This document shows, piece by piece, positions 34,626 through 45,402 of a DNA stretch of 64,000 nt. This stretch comes from Tranquillimonas alkanivorans (GTDB lineage: Bacteria > Pseudomonadota > Alphaproteobacteria > Rhodobacterales > Rhodobacteraceae). The position numbers were made by a program, and so were the translations under genes. Below the pieces are notes generated by a model. That model had not been told where the DNA came from. It saw nothing but the letters and a program-made list of their open reading frames with translations, and searched no databases. The stretch is taken from assembly GCF_900115595.1 (NCBI RefSeq), contig NZ_FOXA01000001.1, positions 638,643 through 702,642 of the forward strand, in the 5' to 3' direction. How positions within the stretch are numbered: position 1 is the stretch's first letter; each line of letters starts with the position of its first letter.

Positions 34626-36032
34626 ATGACGAATGAGACTTGGGGCCTCGTACGGCAGGAGCTTCTCAAGACTGTCGGCAAGAACAACTACGTGAACTGG
34701 ATCGAGCCGCTCGAATTCGACCGCCTCGAGGACGGGGTCGCGACCTTCAACGTCACCTCGACGTTCGTCGGCAACTGGGTCTCGCGCAACTTCGGCGACA
34801 GCATCCTGAACGAGATCGCTAAGGCCGGTGAGCCGGTCCGCCGTATCGAGTTCACGGTCGCCAAGACACGTGCACCCGCCCGCGCGGCGGCGGACGCAAC
34901 CGGAGCGGCGGACGCGGAGCTTGACCGCATGATCAAGGGCACATCCACCAGCGCGCCGGAAGCGCCGGCGGTGCATGCCCAGGACGACGATCTTCCGGGC
35001 GCCGACCTCGACCCGCGCTTCACGTTTGACAGCTTCGTCGTCGGCAAGCCCAACGAATTGGCGCACGCCGCCGGCCGCCGCGTGGCCGAAGGCGGGCCGG
35101 TCACCTTCAACCCGCTTTTCCTGTATGGGGGCGTGGGCCTCGGCAAGACGCACCTGATGCACGCCATCGCGTGGGAACTGCGCCGCCGGAAGCCCGAACT
35201 TCGCGTGGTCTACCTTTCGGCCGAGCAGTTCATGTACCGCTTCATCCAGGCGCTGCGCGGCAGCCAGATGATCGACTTCAAGCAGCTCTTTCGCTCGGTT
35301 GACGTGCTGATGGTGGACGACGTTCAGTTCATCGCCGGCAAGGACTCGACGCAGGAGGAGTTCTTCCACACCTTCAACGCGCTCGTGGACCAGCGCAGCC
35401 AGATCATCATCTCGGCCGACCGCGCGCCGGGCGAGATTGAGAAGATGGAAGCAAGGATTGTCAGCCGGCTCCAGTCCGGACTGGTCGTGGACGTGCACCC
35501 GACGACGTATGAGCTGCGCCTCGGCATCCTTCAGCAAAAGGCCGAGCAGTTCCGCCCGCAATTCCCTGACCTGCGCCTCGCCGATGGCGTACTGGAGTTC
35601 CTGGCGCACCGCATCACCTCGAACGTCCGCGTGCTGGAAGGTGCGCTGATGCGCCTGTTCGCGTTCGGGTCGCTGGTCGGACGGCCGGTCGATATTCCGA
35701 TGACGCAGGAATGCCTGGTCGACATCCTGCGCCAGAGCGATCGGAAGACGACGATCGACGAGATCCAGCGCAAGGTCTGCGACCACTACAACATCCGTAT
35801 TTCGGACCTCGTGGGTCCGAAGCGCACCCGCATCTTCGCCCGGCCTCGCCAGATCGCGATGTACCTGTGCAAGCACATGACCCAGCGGTCGCTGCCCGAG
35901 ATCGGGCGGAAGTTCGGTGGGCGCGACCACACCACGATCATGCACGGCGTCAAGAAGATCGAAGAACTGAAGTCGCAGGACAGCCAGATCGCCGAGGATC
36001 TTGAGATGTTGCGCCGCGCCCTCGAAGCGTGA
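34626..36032 (+). CDS. dnaA: Chromosomal replication initiator protein DnaA
   Basis: A 468-residue initiator ATPase. Domain I starts TNETWGLVRQELLKTVGKNN; domain II is an Ala-rich linker (residues 85-125). Domain III has FTFDSFVVGKPNELAHAAGR, Walker A LYGGVGLGKTHLMHAIAWEL, Walker B VDVLMVDDVQFIAGK and sensor regions. Domain IV ends with the DNA-binding signature IGRKFGGRDHTTIMHGVKKI. ATG 34626 gives the family start; the longer in-frame extension from 34539 is not DnaA-like. No strong ribosome binding site precedes it. It heads dnaA-dnaN-recF. Confidence 0.98.
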   Translation: MTNETWGLVRQELLKTVGKNNYVNWIEPLEFDRLEDGVATFNVTSTFVGNWVSRNFGDSILNEIAKAGEPVRRIEFTVAKTRAPARAAADATGAADAELDRMIKGTSTSAPEAPAVHAQDDDLPGADLDPRFTFDSFVVGKPNELAHAAGRRVAEGGPVTFNPLFLYGGVGLGKTHLMHAIAWELRRRKPELRVVYLSAEQFMYRFIQALRGSQMIDFKQLFRSVDVLMVDDVQFIAGKDSTQEEFFHTFNALVDQRSQIIISADRAPGEIEKMEARIVSRLQSGLVVDVHPTTYELRLGILQQKAEQFRPQFPDLRLADGVLEFLAHRITSNVRVLEGALMRLFAFGSLVGRPVDIPMTQECLVDILRQSDRKTTIDEIQRKVCDHYNIRISDLVGPKRTRIFARPRQIAMYLCKHMTQRSLPEIGRKFGGRDHTTIMHGVKKIEELKSQDSQIAEDLEMLRRALEA

Positions 36033-36082
36033 CCGAGCGCCGGGGTGGCCTTGACGCTCCGGTCCGGGGGATGAACATTCCC

Positions 36083-36125
36083 GGAAAATCTTATTGTGCG
36101 GCGGCGGAAATCACGTAGATTTTCC
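36083..36125. repeat. Inverted repeat upstream of dnaN
   Basis: GGAAAATCT at 36083-36091 and AGATTTTCC at 36117-36125 form a perfect 9-base inverted repeat with a 25-base spacer, 25 bases before the dnaN ATG. It could be an operator for a dimeric regulator or a long-loop RNA stem in the dnaA-dnaN intergenic region. Confidence 0.6.
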
Positions 36126-36150
36126 GCCCCGGCATCACGTGGAGTGGGAA

Positions 36151-37269
36151 ATGAAGATCAGCATCGAACGCGGCACGCTTCTGAAGGCCGTGGCGCAGGC
36201 GCAGTCGGTGGTGGAACGCCGCAACACCATCCCGATCCTCGCAAACGTGCTGATCGAAGCCGAAGGCGACACCGTTTCCTTCCGCGCCACCGATCTTGAT
36301 ATCGAGGTCGTGGACAAGGCCGCGGCGCAGGTCGAGCGCGCCGGCGCGACGACGGTCAGCGCCGTCACCTTCCACGAAATCGTGCGCAAGCTGCCTGACG
36401 GCGCGCTGGTGCAGCTAACCGACGACGGCGTCTCGGGCCGCCTGACGGTCGAGGCGGGGCGGTCGAACTTCTCGCTCGCCACGTTGCCCAAAGAGGATTT
36501 CCCGGTGATGGCGTCGTCGGAGTACAGCGCAAACTTCTCGGCCAAGGCGCCGGTGCTGCGCCGGCTGTTCGACAAGTCGAAATTCGCCATCTCGACCGAG
36601 GAGACGCGGTACTATCTAAACGGCGTCTACATGCACGTGGCCGAGGGCGAAGGCGGGCAGGTCCTGCGCTGCGTGGCGACCGACGGCCACCGGCTGGCGC
36701 GTATAGACGCCGACCTGCCGGTGGGGGCCGAGACGATGCCGGGCGTGATTGTCCCGCGCAAGACGGTGGGCGAGCTGCGCAAGCTTCTGGACGACGACGA
36801 GCAGGACATCGCGGTGTCGGTGAGCGAGACGAAGATCCGCTTCGCCACGCCGAGCATCACGCTGACCTCGAAGGTCATCGACGGGACGTTTCCCGACTAT
36901 TCGCGCGTCATCCCGCAGAGCAACACCCGCCGGCTGGAGGTCGACGCCGCAGAGTTCGCCAAAGCGGTGGACCGCGTGGCGACCGTCAGCTCGGAGCGAT
37001 CGCGCGCCGTGAAGATGCAGCTCGACGAGGACCGACTGGTTCTGTCGGTGAACGCGCCCGATAGCGGCAACGCCGAGGAAGAACTCGCCGTGGCCTATGC
37101 CGACGAGCACCTGGAGATTGGCTTCAACGCGAAGTACCTGCTCGAGATCGCGAGCCAGGTGGACCGCGAGAATGCCGTGTTCCTGTTCAACTCCTCCGGC
37201 GACCCGACTTTGATGCGCGAAGGCGACGACACCTCGGCCGTTTACGTCGTGATGCCGATGCGCGTGTGA
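36151..37269 (+). CDS. dnaN: DNA polymerase III beta subunit (sliding clamp)
   Basis: A 372-residue processivity clamp; two copies form the ring around DNA. It starts KISIERGTLLKAVAQAQSVV, with VVERRNTIPILANVLIEAEG, ATDGHRLARIDADLPV, VIDGTFPDYSRVIPQSNTRR and DEHLEIGFNAKYLLEIASQV as family blocks, ending in the clamp tail VYVVMPMRV. ATG 36151 follows GGAG. It is 118 bases after dnaA and is followed by a strong hairpin before recF. Confidence 0.98.
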   Translation: MKISIERGTLLKAVAQAQSVVERRNTIPILANVLIEAEGDTVSFRATDLDIEVVDKAAAQVERAGATTVSAVTFHEIVRKLPDGALVQLTDDGVSGRLTVEAGRSNFSLATLPKEDFPVMASSEYSANFSAKAPVLRRLFDKSKFAISTEETRYYLNGVYMHVAEGEGGQVLRCVATDGHRLARIDADLPVGAETMPGVIVPRKTVGELRKLLDDDEQDIAVSVSETKIRFATPSITLTSKVIDGTFPDYSRVIPQSNTRRLEVDAAEFAKAVDRVATVSSERSRAVKMQLDEDRLVLSVNAPDSGNAEEELAVAYADEHLEIGFNAKYLLEIASQVDRENAVFLFNSSGDPTLMREGDDTSAVYVVMPMRV

Positions 37270-37300
37270 CCGGGGCGCGAATTATCTTCGAAAATTCGAA

Positions 37301-37323
37301 AAAACTCTTCTGCGAAGAGTTTT
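37301..37323 (+). terminator. Hairpin between dnaN and recF
   Basis: AAAACTCTTC-TGC-GAAGAGTTTT is a perfect 10-bp stem with a 3-base loop, ending in TTTT and so resembling an intrinsic terminator with both poly-A and poly-T flanks. It lies 32 bases after dnaN. A TTCGAA-AA-TTCGAA repeat stands just before it. It probably attenuates transcription into recF. Confidence 0.7.
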
Positions 37324-37369
37324 GCTTCCGGCGGGAGTATTTCGGGCAAGAGGAAGGGGGCGGCGCTGC

Positions 37370-38482
37370 ATGACCTCTCTCTTCATCTCGGGCCTCACGT
37401 TGTCGCATTTCCGGTCGCACAAGGCGGTGCGGCTGGCGCTCGACCCGCGCCCCGTGGCGGTCTACGGGCCGAACGGGGCCGGCAAGACGAACCTCCTGGA
37501 AGCGGTGTCGCTGCTGTCACCCGGGCGCGGGTTGCGGCGGGCGTCGGCGGAGGAGTTGGCGCGCCGGCCCGAGGCGTTGGGATGGCGGATCGGCGCGGAG
37601 CTTCATGTGCTGGAGCGGGTGCACGAGATCGACGTTCGCGCCGAGGCCGGGGCGGCGCGGTCTGTGCGCATCGACGGGAAGGCTGCGCCGCAGGTCGCGC
37701 TGGGCCGGATTGCGCGGGTGCTGTGGCTCGTGCCGTCGATGGACCGGCTCTGGATCGAGGGGGCGGAGGGGCGGCGGCGTTTTCTCGACCGCATGACCAT
37801 GAGCTTTGAGCCGGGGCACGGCGACGCCGTGCTGGCCTATGAGAAGGCGATGCGAGAGCGGAACCGTCTGTTGAAGGACGAGGTGCGCGACGCCGGCTGG
37901 TACGACGCGCTTGAACAGCAGATGGCTCGGGCGGGGGCGACCATTACCGAAAACAGGATCTCGGCGATCGCCCGGGTGGCGTCGGCGCAGGACGAGGCCG
38001 AGACGGCGTTCCCGGTGGCGCATCTGGCGCTGGAAGGGGAGGCGCCCGACGATGAGGCGGCCTTGGCCAAAGCGTTCGCGGCGGGTCGGTCGCGTGACAT
38101 GGCGGCCGGGCGCACGCTGACGGGGCCGCACCGGGCGGACCTTTCGGCGGTCTATGCGGCGAAGCAGGTGCCGGCGGGGCAGTGTTCCACGGGCGAGCAG
38201 AAGGCGCTGCTGATCTCGGTGATCCTGGCCAATGCCCGCGCGCTTGCGCAGGATGTCGGGGCGCCCCCGATCCTTCTGCTCGACGAGGTGGCGGCGCACC
38301 TGGACGCGGACCGGCGCGCCGCGCTTTACGACGAGATCTCTGCGCTCGGGGCGCAGGCCTGGATGACCGGAACGGGTGCCGAGCTTTTCGAGGCGCTGGG
38401 AGACCGGGCGCAGTACCTCGAGGTCACGGAACGGGAGGGGCTGTCGCAGGTGGCCGGTCGGTCGTCGCCGGAAGCGGATTGA
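37370..38482 (+). CDS. recF: DNA replication and repair protein RecF
   Basis: A 370-residue SMC-like ATPase that helps load RecA at gaps. It has SGLTLSHFRSHKAVRLALD, Walker A VYGPNGAGKTNLLEAVSLLS, the aromatic-rich RRRFLDRMTMSFEPGH, the ABC signature region CSTGEQKALLISVILANARA and Walker B ILLLDEVAAHLDADRRAALY. ATG 37370 gives the usual start (TSLFISGLTL). It belongs to the dnaA-dnaN-recF-gyrB block, here interrupted by a LysE exporter before gyrB. Confidence 0.96.
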   Translation: MTSLFISGLTLSHFRSHKAVRLALDPRPVAVYGPNGAGKTNLLEAVSLLSPGRGLRRASAEELARRPEALGWRIGAELHVLERVHEIDVRAEAGAARSVRIDGKAAPQVALGRIARVLWLVPSMDRLWIEGAEGRRRFLDRMTMSFEPGHGDAVLAYEKAMRERNRLLKDEVRDAGWYDALEQQMARAGATITENRISAIARVASAQDEAETAFPVAHLALEGEAPDDEAALAKAFAAGRSRDMAAGRTLTGPHRADLSAVYAAKQVPAGQCSTGEQKALLISVILANARALAQDVGAPPILLLDEVAAHLDADRRAALYDEISALGAQAWMTGTGAELFEALGDRAQYLEVTEREGLSQVAGRSSPEAD

Positions 38483-38531
38483 CAGCGGCTGACCGTGGCG
38501 ATGAGGTCGCGGCCACAGCCGGAGACGGAAC

Positions 38532-39152
38532 ATGACCATTACGCCGACCGACATCGCGCTCTATTCCGGGGCGCTTCTAATCCTGTTCCTCACGCCGGGG
38601 CCGGTCTGGGTGGCCGTCACTGCGCGCGCGCTTTCGGGCGGCTTCCACGCCGCCTGGCCGCTGGCGCTGGGGGTCGTGGTGGGCGACGTGCTTTGGCCGT
38701 TCCTCGCCATCCTGGGCGTCACCTGGATCGTCAGCGTCTTCTCCGGCTTCATGACGGTCCTGAAATTCGTCGCCGCCGCCATCTTCCTGGTCATGGGCGG
38801 CGCATTGCTGCGCCACGCCGACGCCAAGCTGTCGGGTGACAGCCGCCTGACGCGGCCGGGCATGTGGGCCGGCTTCGTCGCGGGGCTGGCCGCGATCCTG
38901 GGCAACCCGAAGGCTATCCTGTTCTACATGGGCGTGCTGCCCGGATTCTTCGACGTCGGGAACGTCACGGCGGCGGACATGGTGGTGATCGCCGCGATAT
39001 CCGCCGTCGTGCCGCTTCTGGGCAACCTCGTGCTGGCGCTGTCGATCGATCGCGCGCGGCGGCTGCTGAGTTCGCCGCGCGCCCTGCGCCGGACCAACAT
39101 CACGGCGGGGATCCTGCTGATCGCGGTCGGGCTGGTCATTCCGTTCGCGTGA
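38532..39152 (+). CDS. LysE/RhtB family amino-acid exporter
   Basis: A 206-residue, about six-helix membrane protein. The family opening is LILFLTPGPVWVAVTARALS, followed by GFHAAWPLALGVVVGDVLWP, VLKFVAAAIFLVMGGALLRH and FVAGLAAILGNPKAILFYMG, typical LysE blocks with the GNPKA motif. Members export amino acids or related metabolites; the substrate here is unknown. It stands between recF (49 bases) and gyrB (123 bases) on the same strand, with GGAGACGG before ATG 38532. Confidence 0.9.
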   Translation: MTITPTDIALYSGALLILFLTPGPVWVAVTARALSGGFHAAWPLALGVVVGDVLWPFLAILGVTWIVSVFSGFMTVLKFVAAAIFLVMGGALLRHADAKLSGDSRLTRPGMWAGFVAGLAAILGNPKAILFYMGVLPGFFDVGNVTAADMVVIAAISAVVPLLGNLVLALSIDRARRLLSSPRALRRTNITAGILLIAVGLVIPFA

Positions 39153-39182
39153 TCCGCACCGGGGCGGCCGGAGGGGATGTAA

Positions 39183-41693
<2,511 letters not shown>

Positions 41694-41821
41694 AGATCGG
41701 CGGGCGGCGGTTCGACGCCGTTCGCGCGGATAAAGCGGTGAGTTGAGGCCGCGCTGAGGATAACCGGGCGGCGCAGCATCTGCGTCTTTATCGTCCGTTT
41801 GCCCTTATGAGCGGTCGAGCC

Positions 41822-42460
41822 TCAGCGCCCCGTCAGTTCCACCACCGGACCGCCGGCGGCCGTGGCATCGTCGGCGTCGTGGGTCACCATCAGCACCGGC
41901 AGGTTCAGCCGACGGGCACGCCCGAAGACGAGGTCGCGCATCTGCGTGCGAAGGGAGGCGTCTAAGCCGGAAAACGCCTCGTCCAGCAAGAGCGCCTGCG
42001 GTTCGGCCAGAAGCATGCGCATCAGCGCCACCCGCGCCTTCTGCCCGCCCGACAGCGTGGCCGGGTCGCGGGGACCGAAGCCGGCAAGTTCGATGTCTGC
42101 GAGCGCCGCCTCGACCTTTGCCCGGCGCGCCGATCGGCTGCCTTCGGGGGCAAGGCCGAAGGCAAGGTTATCAGCCACGCTCAGATGCGGGAACAGCAGG
42201 TCGTCCTGGAACAGGATGCCGACGCGCCGTCGTTCGGGCGGAAGGTGCGTGATGTCCACGCCGTCCAGGCGTACCTCCCCGGTTGCCGAGAAGTCCGACG
42301 AAAGCGTGCCGGTGACGAAGGCCAGCAGCGTCGACTTGCCCACTCCGGACGGCCCCATTACCGTCAGAACCTCGCCCGGCCGCACGTGGTGATCCAGCCC
42401 CACGAGCGCTGCGCCGTTGCGTTGGATCCGCACACCGGCGAGTTCCAGCCCCTCAGCCAT
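41822..42460 (-). CDS. ynjD: ABC transporter ATPase, YnjD-like
   Basis: A 212-residue nucleotide-binding protein. Walker A VMGPSGVGKSTLLAFVTGTL, Q-loop VGILFQDDLLFPHLSVADNL, signature LSGGQKARVALMRMLLAEPQ, Walker B ALLLDEAFSGLDASLR and the H-loop VLMVTHDADDATAAG are all intact. It closes the ynjF-ynjB-ynjC-ynjD operon and overlaps the permease stop by 8 bases. By itself it also looks like ThiQ (thiamine), but the binding protein upstream is clearly of the YnjB family, so the YnjD assignment is preferred. The transported substrate is unknown. Confidence 0.85.
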   Translation of the reverse strand: MAEGLELAGVRIQRNGAALVGLDHHVRPGEVLTVMGPSGVGKSTLLAFVTGTLSSDFSATGEVRLDGVDITHLPPERRRVGILFQDDLLFPHLSVADNLAFGLAPEGSRSARRAKVEAALADIELAGFGPRDPATLSGGQKARVALMRMLLAEPQALLLDEAFSGLDASLRTQMRDLVFGRARRLNLPVLMVTHDADDATAAGGPVVELTGR

Positions 42461-44186
42461 GCAGTCCTCTCCGGTTGCGCCATGCCAGCGCCGGGATTCC
42501 GAGCGCCAGCGCGAAGGGAAGAAGCGCGGCGGCCGTCTGCGCCACGCTATAGACACCGATGGCCCGCCGGTCGCCCCCGGCGGCCAGGGCCACCGCCTCG
42601 GTCGTCAGCGTCGCCACGCGGCCGCCGCCGATCAGGAGCGTCGGAAGGTACTGGCCGACCGACACCGCCAGCCCCACCGCCGTCGCGGTCAGCACCGGCC
42701 GCAGCAGCATCGGCAGCCGCACCCGCCACAGCACGGCCCGCGGCGAGGCGCCAAGCGCCGCCGCCACCGTCGCGTGCCGGACGTCCCACGCCCGCCACGG
42801 ATCCCCCAGCGAAAGGAAGACGTAGGGCAGCACGAACACCAGGTGCGCAGCGATGACCGGCAGCAGCCCCGTGTCGGCCCCCGCCGTCAAAAGCAGCGTC
42901 TGCAGGCCCGGCAAGAATGCGATCTGCGGCACGAGCAGCGGCAGGTACAGAAGCCACAGCCCCCGCCGCGTCAGCCGCCGGCCGCTTCGGTGCTCGGCCT
43001 CTAGACAGCCGAGCACGAGGATCAGCGCGATGCCGGTCGAGGCCAGCGCGACGACAGCGGTCATCCTCGCTGCCTCCGCCAAGCCCGCCCCATGCCGGCT
43101 CCAGCTGCGCCACGTCACCGTGTCGGGCCACACGTCCGGGAAACTCCAGAACCCGGCTACCGACCACATAACCAGCGCCACGAGGCCTGCCAGCACGGCA
43201 GCCGCACTCAAGACGCCGGCCATCAGGCCGAGCGGGCGAAGCACCCTGTCCAGCCGGCCCCTGTCGCCGCCCAGGATCCAGGCGCGGCCCACCAGCGCCA
43301 CGACGTGTTCGCCGCCCCGCCACAGCGCCAGCGCCGCCGCCACCAAGGCAAGTTGCAGGACCGCGCCCGCCGCCGCCACCAGCCGTTGCCCCAGATCGGG
43401 GTCGCCCATCCACCGCACGATCTGCACCGACAGCGTATTCGGCGTCGTCGGGCCGAGGATCACCGCCGCGTCCACCACCGACATCGAGTACGCCAGCACC
43501 ACGTAGACCGGCAGGCGGATCTGGGCATAGACGCGCGGGAACACCGTCTTCAGCCAGCCCGTCAGCCGCCCGTAACCCATCGCCTGCGCAGCGCGCAGGC
43601 TGCGCCGTCCGTCGCTTTGCCCCAGCGCGGCGAGCGCCATGAGGGTTAGGAACGGCACCTCCTTCGCCACAAGGCCCGCCGTCAGCGACAGGCCCCACGG
43701 ATCGTTCAGGATCAGAAGGTCCGGCGGCCTGTCCCACCCGATGAGCGGCGCGGCCAGCCGGAACAGCCAGCCCGACGGCGCGATCAGGAAGGCCAACCCA
43801 AAGGCTGCCGCCGCGTGCGGCACGGACAGGAGGGGCGACAGCAGCCGTTCCAGCATGCCGAAGGGGCGGGTCCCCCACCAGCCGGCGAAGACCAGCGCGA
43901 CGATGCCGAGCGATAGCGCGGTGGCGGCCAGCCCCGTCGTCAGCGACAGCCGCGCGGCATCCGCCAGCCCCGGCCAAGCCAGAAGAGCGCGGATTGGCGC
44001 GCCGTCGAGCGCGGTCGTTCCTGCGGCCGGATACCAGCCGAGCGCGGGCAACACCGTCCCGGCCAGCCCGGCGCAGATCGGGCCCAGCATCGCCGCAAGC
44101 GTCAGCAGCGGAACGAACGTCAGCGTGGAGCGACTGGCGCGCAGTGTCGCCCGTGGCGCGGCGGCCGGAGTCTCGGCAAACGCCAC
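42453..44186 (-). CDS. ynjC: ABC transporter permease, YnjC-like fused double permease
   Basis: About 577 residues and 12 helices; two binding-protein-dependent permease domains in one chain. Each carries an EAA-type loop: RAAQAMGYGRLTGWLKTVFP in the first half and TVAAALGASPRAVLWRVRLP in the second. Fused permeases of this layout occur in iron, thiamine and YnjC-type importers. GTG 44186, 4 bases after the ynjB stop codon, is the likely start; the longer frame reaching 44372 is a shadow of ynjB. It ends inside the start of ynjD. Confidence 0.85.
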   Translation of the reverse strand: MAFAETPAAAPRATLRASRSTLTFVPLLTLAAMLGPICAGLAGTVLPALGWYPAAGTTALDGAPIRALLAWPGLADAARLSLTTGLAATALSLGIVALVFAGWWGTRPFGMLERLLSPLLSVPHAAAAFGLAFLIAPSGWLFRLAAPLIGWDRPPDLLILNDPWGLSLTAGLVAKEVPFLTLMALAALGQSDGRRSLRAAQAMGYGRLTGWLKTVFPRVYAQIRLPVYVVLAYSMSVVDAAVILGPTTPNTLSVQIVRWMGDPDLGQRLVAAAGAVLQLALVAAALALWRGGEHVVALVGRAWILGGDRGRLDRVLRPLGLMAGVLSAAAVLAGLVALVMWSVAGFWSFPDVWPDTVTWRSWSRHGAGLAEAARMTAVVALASTGIALILVLGCLEAEHRSGRRLTRRGLWLLYLPLLVPQIAFLPGLQTLLLTAGADTGLLPVIAAHLVFVLPYVFLSLGDPWRAWDVRHATVAAALGASPRAVLWRVRLPMLLRPVLTATAVGLAVSVGQYLPTLLIGGGRVATLTTEAVALAAGGDRRAIGVYSVAQTAAALLPFALALGIPALAWRNRRGLHG

Positions 44187-44190
44187 GTCG

Positions 44191-45402
44191 TCACTGGCCC
44201 GTGCCGTAGCGGCTTTGCCAGTCCTCGGCGATGCGGGTCGTCCAGCTTGGATGCGGCTCGGGCCGAACCTCGCCCAGTTCGTCCGGCGACAGTGTCGCAA
44301 CGCCAAGCTCCAGCGCGTCGAATTCTGCCCGATCTGCGTCGGGCAGCTTGTCCATGTCCAGCACCGTGCCATAGCCCAGAACCTCGGGGTCCTGAGCGTG
44401 CACTTGAGCCACGGGCGACATCAGGAAGTTCGCCAGTACCATGGCCCCGGCCTTTGAGCCCGAGTTGTAGGGGATGGCGACGAATGACGCGTTGCCCAGG
44501 GTACCCTTGTCCAGCACGAAGGTCCGCACCGTGTCGGGAAGCCGAAAGTCCGCGATGGCGGTCGAGGCCTCGCCGGGGCTGAACGAGATGGCGAGGTCGA
44601 TCTCGTCGTCGGCGATCAACTGAAGCTGCGCCGGCCCGCTTGCCGGATAGGCCCGGCCCGACCGCCAGAGCGCGGGCGTCAGTTCGTCGAGGTAGTCCCA
44701 AAGGGGCGCAACGACTGCGTCGTAATCGGCGTCAGAGGCAGGGTGCATCAGCACCTCCGGGTTCTCGACCGCCTCGAGCAGTACCTGTTTCAGAAAGGTG
44801 GTCCCCAAAAAGTCGGGCGGCTGCGGATAGGTGAAGCGGCCCGGGTTCGCCTGTGCCCAGTCAAGGATTGCGCCCATGTTTGGCAGCCGCTCGGGAAGGT
44901 CGTCGGTGTCGTGCATGAAGACGACCTGAGCCATGGCCCAGGGCGCCTCGTATCCCTCGGTCGGGACGGTGAAGTCGGTCTGCACCGTCTTGCCGTCCAC
45001 GTCGACGTACTGCCAGTTCGGCAACTGCTCGGCGAAGGGGCCAAACAGCAGGTCGGCCTCTTTCATCGCCTTGAAGTTCGGGCCGTTTATCCAGATGAGG
45101 TCGACCGCCCCGTCCGCGTCCTGTCCTGCCTGCTTCTCCGAAAGCACGCGCGTCACGGCGTCGGCAGTGTCGGCGAGCTTCACGTGCTCGACCGTCACGC
45201 CGTACTCCTCCTTGAGGCGATCGCCTGCCCAAGCGATGAAGTCGTTGGTCGCGGTCGAGCCACCCCAGGCACTCCAATACACCGTCTGCCCCCGCGCTTC
45301 GTCCAGCACCGCGTCCCAGTCCGCAGGATCGGGGTCGGCGAGCGCGGGCAGAGCTGCGGCCGTCAGCGCCAGTGCGGCGCAGGTGGTGGCGAGGGATCTC
45401 AT
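44191..45402 (-). CDS. ynjB: ABC transporter substrate-binding protein, YnjB-like
   Basis: A 403-residue periplasmic binding protein with signal peptide RSLATTCAALALTAAALPAL ADP. The mature part matches E. coli YnjB block by block: WDAVLDEARGQTVYWSAWGG, VKLADTADAVTRVLSEKQAG, VDLIWINGPNFKAMKEADLL, EQLPNWQYVDVDGK, YPQPPDFLGTTFLKQVLL and ISFSPGEASTAIADFRLPD, ending AEDWQSRYGTGQ. YnjB proteins have no known ligand; similarity of the system to thiamine and iron importers suggests a small cofactor-like or metal solute. ATG 45402 overlaps the ynjF stop by 4 bases. Confidence 0.9.
   Translation of the reverse strand: MRSLATTCAALALTAAALPALADPDPADWDAVLDEARGQTVYWSAWGGSTATNDFIAWAGDRLKEEYGVTVEHVKLADTADAVTRVLSEKQAGQDADGAVDLIWINGPNFKAMKEADLLFGPFAEQLPNWQYVDVDGKTVQTDFTVPTEGYEAPWAMAQVVFMHDTDDLPERLPNMGAILDWAQANPGRFTYPQPPDFLGTTFLKQVLLEAVENPEVLMHPASDADYDAVVAPLWDYLDELTPALWRSGRAYPASGPAQLQLIADDEIDLAISFSPGEASTAIADFRLPDTVRTFVLDKGTLGNASFVAIPYNSGSKAGAMVLANFLMSPVAQVHAQDPEVLGYGTVLDMDKLPDADRAEFDALELGVATLSPDELGEVRPEPHPSWTTRIAEDWQSRYGTGQ

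Noticed and set aside
41822..45402. Thiamine importer ThiBPQ
   Set aside because: The ATPase and permease would fit, but the binding protein matches the YnjB family closely and ynjF is linked, so the ynj assignment is better.
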